Shown here: in pieces, positions 5,318 through 8,421 of the stretch
Layout: each line of letters opens with the position of its first letter
Numbering within the stretch: the stretch's first letter is position 1
From: an uncultured Cryptobacterium sp.
GTDB lineage: Bacteria > Actinomycetota > Coriobacteriia > Coriobacteriales > Eggerthellaceae
Direction: 5' to 3'
Length of the DNA: 8,421 nt
Assembly (NCBI GenBank): GCA_900554685.1
Contig: USIG01000073.1
Location: 1 to 8,421 of the forward strand
Position numbers and translations under genes: made by a program
Notes under the pieces: generated by a model
The model's database searches: none
Told to the model about the DNA's origin: nothing
The model's input: only the letters and a program-made list of their open reading frames with translations

Positions 5318-5985
5318 TACGCAAAGACACGACGTTGCTCATCGGCAATAGTGGTAAGCGAATTATGTCCTGGAAGCACCAAGGTATCATCAGGCAACTG
5401 CGACAAACGACGAAGCGATGAGCGCATCTGTTTATCGCTGCCCCCTTCGAAATCAGTTCTGCCAATAGAACCGCAGAAAAGGGTGTCGCCCGAAATGAGC
5501 ACATTGGCGCCCTCTAGGTATTTACCCTTATCGGAGTCAAGGAATAAGCAAATTCCTCCAGGAGTGTGCCCTGGCGTAGCAATAACGCGCCATGCCATAC
5601 TTCCAAGCTTAACAATGTCTTTGTCCTTGAGCTGCACGTCTACTTTGCAAGACTCAGCAGGAGGAAAGCCTTTGGGTTGATTTTCTATTACCGGGGTATC
5701 GAGGGCCGAAGCATAAACCCGTGCGCCTGTTTTATCTTTAAGCGCTTTTAGGGCGCTAGTGTGGTCAGCGTGATGATGAGTAAGCACAATCGCATCGACC
5801 TTGCGCGATCCTACCACGGCCAAAATGGCATCAGCATCATGAGAAGGATCAACAACAAACGTAAAATCCCCGTCTGAAATCACATAGGTATTATTTGCGA
5901 TGGGCCCTAATACGGTATATTCGATATCGACGCAGGCGCCCTGCACCACGAAAATATGACCTTTGCGTTTAACTTGTACTTTCAT
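5308..5985 (-). CDS. metallo-beta-lactamase-fold hydrolase (glyoxalase II-like)
   Basis: This cytoplasmic two-metal hydrolase of 225 residues belongs to the MBL-fold group often called hydroxyacylglutathione-hydrolase-like. The metal-binding pattern is complete: H70, H72, D74 and H75 in THHHADH, H140 in TPGHTPGG, D167 in ISGDTLF and H207 in LPGHNS. The motif GSIGRTDFEGG (172-182) is typical of the group. Its substrate is unknown; a thioesterase role is a guess from family. The family usually begins at about residue 21 (IEYTVLGPIANNTYVI), so there is a short N-terminal extension. I keep the ATG because AAGGGA stands 8 nt before it, although GTG codons at residues 13-14 are alternatives. It follows rel by 36 bp on the same strand and is surely cotranscribed. 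In Clostridia a related gene lies between rel and hisS; here a terminator replaces hisS. The C-terminus ends RVFAYFC inside a small tandem duplication. Confidence 0.88.
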   Translation of the reverse strand: MKVQVKRKGHIFVVQGACVDIEYTVLGPIANNTYVISDGDFTFVVDPSHDADAILAVVGSRKVDAIVLTHHHADHTSALKALKDKTGARVYASALDTPVIENQPKGFPPAESCKVDVQLKDKDIVKLGSMAWRVIATPGHTPGGICLFLDSDKGKYLEGANVLISGDTLFCGSIGRTDFEGGSDKQMRSSLRRLSQLPDDTLVLPGHNSLTTIADEQRRVFAYFC

Positions 5986-6021
5986 ACGTAAATCCCTTCA
6001 TTACTGGAGGTATTCCGAACT

Positions 6022-8346
6022 TTATTTCGAGGTATTCCCCGGCATCATACGACGCGCATCAAAAACGCCCTCAACCGCTTGAAGCTTGGTAAGAATACGA
6101 TCGATTTTACTGATATCAGAAATCTGGAATAAAAAGCGCATCTCCGCCATACCATCACGATGAGTATTGGAAGAAACGTTAAGCATATTTGCTCCGTATT
6201 CTGACAATACCGAAGCCACATCGATAAGCAGATTCATGCGGTCAAGCGCCTCTACGATGATTTCCACGTTATAGATTGCATCAGGCACGCTATCTTCCCA
6301 GTGCACTTCAATAATTCGTTCGGGGTGTTGCTTGAGCTCAACGGCATTAGGACAGTCTTCACGATGAACCGAAACGCCGCGCCCACGCGTAACAAAGCCA
6401 ATGATTTTATCGCCTGGCACAGGATTACAGCAGCGGGAAAGACGAACCAGTACATCATCGATACCGCGTACCACAACCCCGTTAGAGGCATGAGTCTCAT
6501 GTTTTTTAGGACGCTTTACGCTGGTAAGCATCGGTGGCATCTTGCCCGTAGAAGAAGCAGAGGTGCCCATTAAAGGCTTTTCGGCATCTTCGGTGCCCTT
6601 ATCCACCAATATTTTCAGCATGCGGTTAGCCACATGCATAGGATTTTCTTTGCCTGAGCCAATGTTGACCAGCATATCGTCTGCGCTCTTGAAGCCCATC
6701 GCTTCTGCAACTTGCTTCATAGCACGCATACTTTGCGCTGAAGAGATGCCTAGCCCATGCTTGCGCATCTCATGCACAAGCTTATCGCGCCCTGTCTGCA
6801 AATCATCAGAGCGGCTCATCTTAGAGAAGTAGGAACGGATCTTCGAACGAGCAGAAGGAGTTTTTACGATGTTGAGCCAATCACGCGAAGGGGTTGCGCT
6901 TTTTTGCGTCAAGATCTCAACACGGTCTCCCATCTGAAGCTGATAGCTCAGAGGAACAATAGATCCGTTAACCTTCGCCCCTACACAATGATGACCTACC
7001 TCGGTATGGATAGCATAGGCAAAGTCAACGGGCGTTGAGCCAAAACGCAAGCTCATTGCTTTACCTTTCGGGGTAAAGACAAATACTTCTTTTGGATCAA
7101 GATCAGTCTTTAAGGACTTCAGAAATTCGCGAGAATCCTTTGTCTCATCTTGCCAGTCAACCATCTCGCGCAGCCATGCGATCTGCTTATCGAAAGAATC
7201 AGATCCCTTGCCACCCTTTTCCTTATAACGCCAATGAGCCGCCACACCGTATTCACTCATACGATGCATTTCTTCGGTTCTAATCTGTACTTCAAGAGGA
7301 CGACCTGTTGGACCGATAACGGTTGTATGCAGACTTTGGTACATATTAAATTTCGGCATGGCGATATAGTCTTTGAAACGTCCCGGCATAGGATGCCACA
7401 GACTATGAACTGCACCAAGGGCCGAATAGCAGTCTTTTACCGAGGTGGTAATGATACGTACTGCACTGAGGTCATAAATCTCCGAAAACCCTTTGCCACG
7501 CTTGGTCATCTTTTGGTAGATGGAATACAAATGCTTGGGGCGTCCCATAATCTGAGCTTCTACCCCAATTTTGTCCATCTCGCCACGAAGAATTTCAATG
7601 ATGGTTTCCAGGTACTCTTCGCGCTCTTTGCGTGTTTCAGCAACCATACGCGAAACCTGCTTGAACTTAGTGGGTTCAAGATAGAAAAAGGCTAAATCCT
7701 CAAGCTCCCATTTGATAGAGCTAATGCCTAGACGATGAGCAATAGGTGCATAGATTTCAAGGGTTTCACGCGCCTTAAAGATACGACGATCCTCGCGTAA
7801 AGCCGAAAGGGTACGCATATTATGCAAGCGGTCTGCCAGCTTGATAACAACGACACGAATATCTTTATTCATGGCAATGAGCATCTTACGAAACGTTTCG
7901 GCCTGCTCATCAGAAAGCGTTTCAACGGAAAGCTTCGTAATTTTGGTAACCCCATCAACCAAGTTTGCGATTGCCTCGCCAAAAAGCTGCGTAACCTGCT
8001 CTTTAGTAGCAACGGTGTCTTCTACCGTATCATGCAATAAAGCAGCACAGAGCGTTTCAACATCCATGTGAAGATCAGCCAAAATGATAGCAACCTCAAC
8101 AGGATGGATGACAAACGCCTCTCCCGACTTACGCTTTTGGCCTGCATGCATCTCATCGGCAAAGCGAAAAGCCTTTTCCAACAACGCCCGATCGTCATCA
8201 TCCAAATACGAAGAGGTTAAACGTTCCAGTTCTAAAAAGCGCTCTTGTGGATCAGAACCAACAGGAGCAGAAGTGGACGACTTAATAGTGGGATCAACAA
8301 CCGATGGGATTAAACCCACCTGGTGAACATGAAAAGAATTCGCCAT
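6022..8346 (-). CDS. rel: bifunctional (p)ppGpp synthetase/hydrolase Rel
   Basis: Rel makes (p)ppGpp from ATP and GTP or GDP on starved ribosomes and degrades it otherwise. All domains are present in the 774 residues. The HD hydrolase has H81, H105-D106 (LLHDTVED) and D172 (KLADRLHN), with the same spacing as the ligands of the Streptococcus enzyme. The synthetase runs from about 268 to 375, with YDLSAVRI (291-298), RFKDYIAMPKFNMYQSLH (323-340) and EVQIRT (352-357). TGS spans about 417-480, the helical region about 485-580, the Cys-Cys element RCCNPVPGD 638-646, and the ACT domain 693-770. RFKD rather than ExDD marks a bifunctional enzyme, and both centres look intact. The N-terminus is about 28 residues longer than in the Streptococcus protein. 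GGGGAGGT stands 5 nt before the ATG. The MBL gene follows in the same transcript. Confidence 0.97.
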   Translation of the reverse strand: MANSFHVHQVGLIPSVVDPTIKSSTSAPVGSDPQERFLELERLTSSYLDDDDRALLEKAFRFADEMHAGQKRKSGEAFVIHPVEVAIILADLHMDVETLCAALLHDTVEDTVATKEQVTQLFGEAIANLVDGVTKITKLSVETLSDEQAETFRKMLIAMNKDIRVVVIKLADRLHNMRTLSALREDRRIFKARETLEIYAPIAHRLGISSIKWELEDLAFFYLEPTKFKQVSRMVAETRKEREEYLETIIEILRGEMDKIGVEAQIMGRPKHLYSIYQKMTKRGKGFSEIYDLSAVRIITTSVKDCYSALGAVHSLWHPMPGRFKDYIAMPKFNMYQSLHTTVIGPTGRPLEVQIRTEEMHRMSEYGVAAHWRYKEKGGKGSDSFDKQIAWLREMVDWQDETKDSREFLKSLKTDLDPKEVFVFTPKGKAMSLRFGSTPVDFAYAIHTEVGHHCVGAKVNGSIVPLSYQLQMGDRVEILTQKSATPSRDWLNIVKTPSARSKIRSYFSKMSRSDDLQTGRDKLVHEMRKHGLGISSAQSMRAMKQVAEAMGFKSADDMLVNIGSGKENPMHVANRMLKILVDKGTEDAEKPLMGTSASSTGKMPPMLTSVKRPKKHETHASNGVVVRGIDDVLVRLSRCCNPVPGDKIIGFVTRGRGVSVHREDCPNAVELKQHPERIIEVHWEDSVPDAIYNVEIIVEALDRMNLLIDVASVLSEYGANMLNVSSNTHRDGMAEMRFLFQISDISKIDRILTKLQAVEGVFDARRMMPGNTSK

Positions 8347-8349
8347 GAT

Positions 8350-8421
8350 CTACCTCCCCTCTCCGTGATTATCGTACGGAAGTAAGGGGTGCCTAATGCG
8401 GTCTTGTAATTGATCCGCAGA
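8350..8421 (-). CDS. possible 3' end of a gene upstream of rel (partial)
   Basis: On the minus strand a frame enters from the right edge and runs 23 codons to a TAG at 8352-8350. The stop overlaps the ribosome site of rel and ends 3 nt before its ATG, an arrangement typical of coupled genes in one operon. The tail is hydrophilic (it includes RHPLLPYDNHGE) and is not recognised; apt and recJ are common neighbours upstream of rel in other Gram-positives. A second frame is also open across this stretch. The alternative is a non-coding leader: GATAAT at 8373-8368 resembles a -10 box, but would leave a leader of only about 15 nt. Confidence 0.35.
   Translation of the reverse strand, partial: SADQLQDRIRHPLLPYDNHGEGR

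Noticed and set aside
7150..7695. A 181-codon open frame on the plus strand inside rel.
   Set aside because: It is antisense to the conserved synthetase domain of rel; the translation looks like a shadow and has no recognisable motif.

Overview
The window looks like ordinary chromosomal DNA of a Gram-positive bacterium with a GC content somewhere in the mid-40s percent (judged by eye). It holds six complete genes in two facing groups, and nothing in it looks like a mobile element, phage, CRISPR array or RNA gene. The organism is inferred from gene content. A bifunctional Rel is followed directly by a metallo-beta-lactamase-fold gene, the aspartokinase carries an internal start of the Bacillus/Corynebacterium type, and there is a lipoteichoic-acid-synthase-like sulfatase-fold enzyme. 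These fit Clostridia or low-GC Coriobacteriia; the sequence alone does not decide between them.

Plus strand, 1-2972. trpA (19-795) closes what is probably a trp operon, because reading frames entering from the left edge stay open up to its start. A 239-bp spacer follows, with a direct repeat, an AT-rich promoter-like stretch and an 11-bp perfect hairpin. It leads to a 645-residue polytopic membrane enzyme of the LTA synthase/MdoB type (1035-2972).

Minus strand, 8421-2984. The order in the direction of transcription is rel (8346-6022), then an MBL-fold hydrolase (5985-5308) 36 bp downstream, then a good intrinsic terminator (5197-5165). After that come a DUF47/PhoU-like gene (5035-4379) and a class of aspartate kinase known as alpha2beta2 (4261-2984), which converges on the membrane enzyme with only 11 bp between the stop codons. 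The last bases of another reading frame may end 3 bp before rel.

By function the genes cover the last steps of tryptophan synthesis, entry into the lysine/threonine/methionine pathway, the stringent response, phosphate handling and envelope polymer synthesis. I see no new system. The most informative detail is a strong Shine-Dalgarno sequence buried in the aspartokinase gene, placed to start a separate regulatory beta subunit. Smaller points are an Asp-to-Glu change at a catalytic position of TrpA, and a 22-bp tandem duplication lying across the stop codon of the MBL gene.
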